Below are positions 6,829 to 7,490 of a stretch of 7,490 nt of DNA, in pieces (the first letter of the stretch is position 1; each line of letters begins with the position of its first letter). Position numbers and translations under genes: made by a program. The notes below the pieces were generated by a model, which saw only the letters and a list, made by a program, of their open reading frames with translations, did no database searches and was not told the origin of the DNA. The stretch is from Hyphomicrobiales bacterium (GTDB lineage Bacteria > Pseudomonadota > Alphaproteobacteria > Rhizobiales > JAKIUO01). Location: NCBI GenBank assembly GCA_027069645.1, contig JALXEI010000076.1:1-7490 (forward strand), read 5' to 3'.

Positions 6829-7426
6829 CTGTCTCGTCATTATGGCGAAAAGGCCCTCGGCAGGGCGGGTCAAGACACGGCTGGCGCGGGATGTCGGGAC
6901 GGTTGAGGCCCTTCGTTTTTACAGACATCAACTGGCCTGGACCTGTCGCACGCTTGCAGGCAACAGGCAATGGAAGCTTGTGTTGTCATGCGCCCCCGAT
7001 CATGTCCGATGGGGGGTAAGCCTGCCGGTTGACGGGATCATCGGGCAGGGCAGTGGCGGGCTGGGGGAGCGCATGCAGCGCCTGTTTGATGAGGTGGAAC
7101 ACGGTCCGTTGATTATTACTGGCGCCGATATTCCTGGCATCACCCCGGCGATGATTTCGCGTGCGTTCCAGCTGCTGCAAGGGCATGACATGGTCTTCGG
7201 CCCGGCCCGCGATGGCGGCTACTGGCTGGTGGGACAGCGTCGTCGTCCGCATATTTTACGTCCCTTTGATGCCGTGCGCTGGTCGACCCCTTGCGCCCTG
7301 TCCGATACGCTGAAAAATATCGAGGGCCATTCAGTCGGATTCGTCGATGAACTGGACGATATTGACAATGGTGCCGATTACAAAAAGTTGTACGCAATCA
7401 ATAGCTCCACAACACCCCGAGTCTGA
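6815..7426 (+). CDS. DUF2064 transferase, TIGR04282 type
   Basis: A 203-residue nucleotidyltransferase-like protein of the DUF2064/TIGR04282 family, the usual neighbour of TIGR04283 transferases. Seen: start MSVRNCLVIMAKRPSAGRVKT with the basic AGRVKTRLA loop (16-24), expected to contact nucleotide phosphates; QGSGGLGERM (78-87); GADIPGI (103-109), the metal-binding region; FGPARDGGYWLVG (128-140); VRWSTPCALSDT (154-165); and DELDDIDNGAD (178-188) near the end. ATG 6815 lies 8 nt after GGAAGA and overlaps the previous gene by 14 nt. The frame is open for 133 codons further upstream, but only as a shadow of the preceding transferase. Likely role: making or transferring a nucleotide-activated group together with its partner. 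The 3' end overlaps the opposing gene at the right edge by 29 nt. Confidence 0.9.
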   Translation: MSVRNCLVIMAKRPSAGRVKTRLARDVGTVEALRFYRHQLAWTCRTLAGNRQWKLVLSCAPDHVRWGVSLPVDGIIGQGSGGLGERMQRLFDEVEHGPLIITGADIPGITPAMISRAFQLLQGHDMVFGPARDGGYWLVGQRRRPHILRPFDAVRWSTPCALSDTLKNIEGHSVGFVDELDDIDNGADYKKLYAINSSTTPRV

Positions 7427-7490
7427 ACGGGACCTCCTCAAACGGCGGTGCGGCGATTTCGTCATCATCGGCATATGTGGCCAGCAGCAG
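7398..7490 (-). CDS. C-terminal end of a protein, possibly Uma2 family (partial)
   Basis: Thirty codons plus a TGA stop enter from the right edge on the minus strand. The peptide has an acidic DDDE stretch and then AAPPFEEVPFRLGVLWSY. This resembles the C-terminal end of Uma2-type (DUF820) restriction-endonuclease-fold proteins, which typically close with a PFxxVxxxLxxLW pattern. The fragment is too short to be sure. Its third codon positions are G/C-rich (21 of 30), as expected of real coding here. It converges on and overlaps the transferase gene by 29 nt. No start is visible and the catalytic part is off-window. Confidence 0.45.
   Translation of the reverse strand: MLLATYADDDEIAAPPFEEVPFRLGVLWSY

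Noticed and set aside
7368..7490. Plus-strand frame from ATG 7368 running off the right edge
   Set aside because: Weak ribosome site and a basic, unstructured start; the opposing minus frame has better codon composition and a recognisable C-terminal pattern, though 41 codons cannot settle it.

Overview
The window looks like a gene-dense chromosomal segment of an alphaproteobacterium. I infer this from the ParE sequence style (start of the ATPase domain, GLHGVG and QTK motifs), the moderately high GC coding with G/C-rich third positions, and a FadH closely similar to the proteobacterial enzyme. I cannot place it to genus or order. I see no rRNA, tRNA, CRISPR array, insertion sequence or phage gene.

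Layout. Positions 1-1736 (minus) hold most of parE, the topoisomerase IV ATPase subunit, cut by the left edge inside its TOPRIM motif; it carries an unusually long charged N-terminal tail of about 140 residues. A 240-250 bp divergent intergenic region (with a 7-bp inverted repeat) separates it from a plus-strand pair: an unrecognised two-helix membrane protein (1991-2584) and an overlapping uracil-DNA-glycosylase-superfamily gene (2565-3251) with four cysteines spaced as in Fe-S family 4 enzymes. Next is an AhpD-like carboxymuconolactone decarboxylase-family gene (3350-3901) that seems to have its own promoter and a TetR-type palindrome. It converges, with 13 bp between the stop codons, on fadH (3915-5951, minus), encoding 2,4-dienoyl-CoA reductase. 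Divergent from fadH is an overlapping pair (6094-6828 and 6815-7426, plus) of GT-A-like transferases of the TIGR04283 and TIGR04282 types, which databases associate with arsenosugar biosynthesis. The right edge holds the C-terminal end of a minus-strand gene, possibly a Uma2-family protein, whose 3' end overlaps the last transferase gene.

How they work together. I see no single dedicated system. The units look independent: chromosome decatenation (parE), probable DNA base-excision repair with a membrane-protein partner of unknown role, a small redox protein under probable repressor control, unsaturated fatty-acid beta-oxidation (fadH), and a small-molecule or nucleotide-sugar transferase pair. 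The points most worth a second look are the palindrome before the AhpD-like gene, the H1-like tail on ParE, the four-cysteine glycosylase with its membrane-protein partner, and the transferase pair seen without arsM or arsS.
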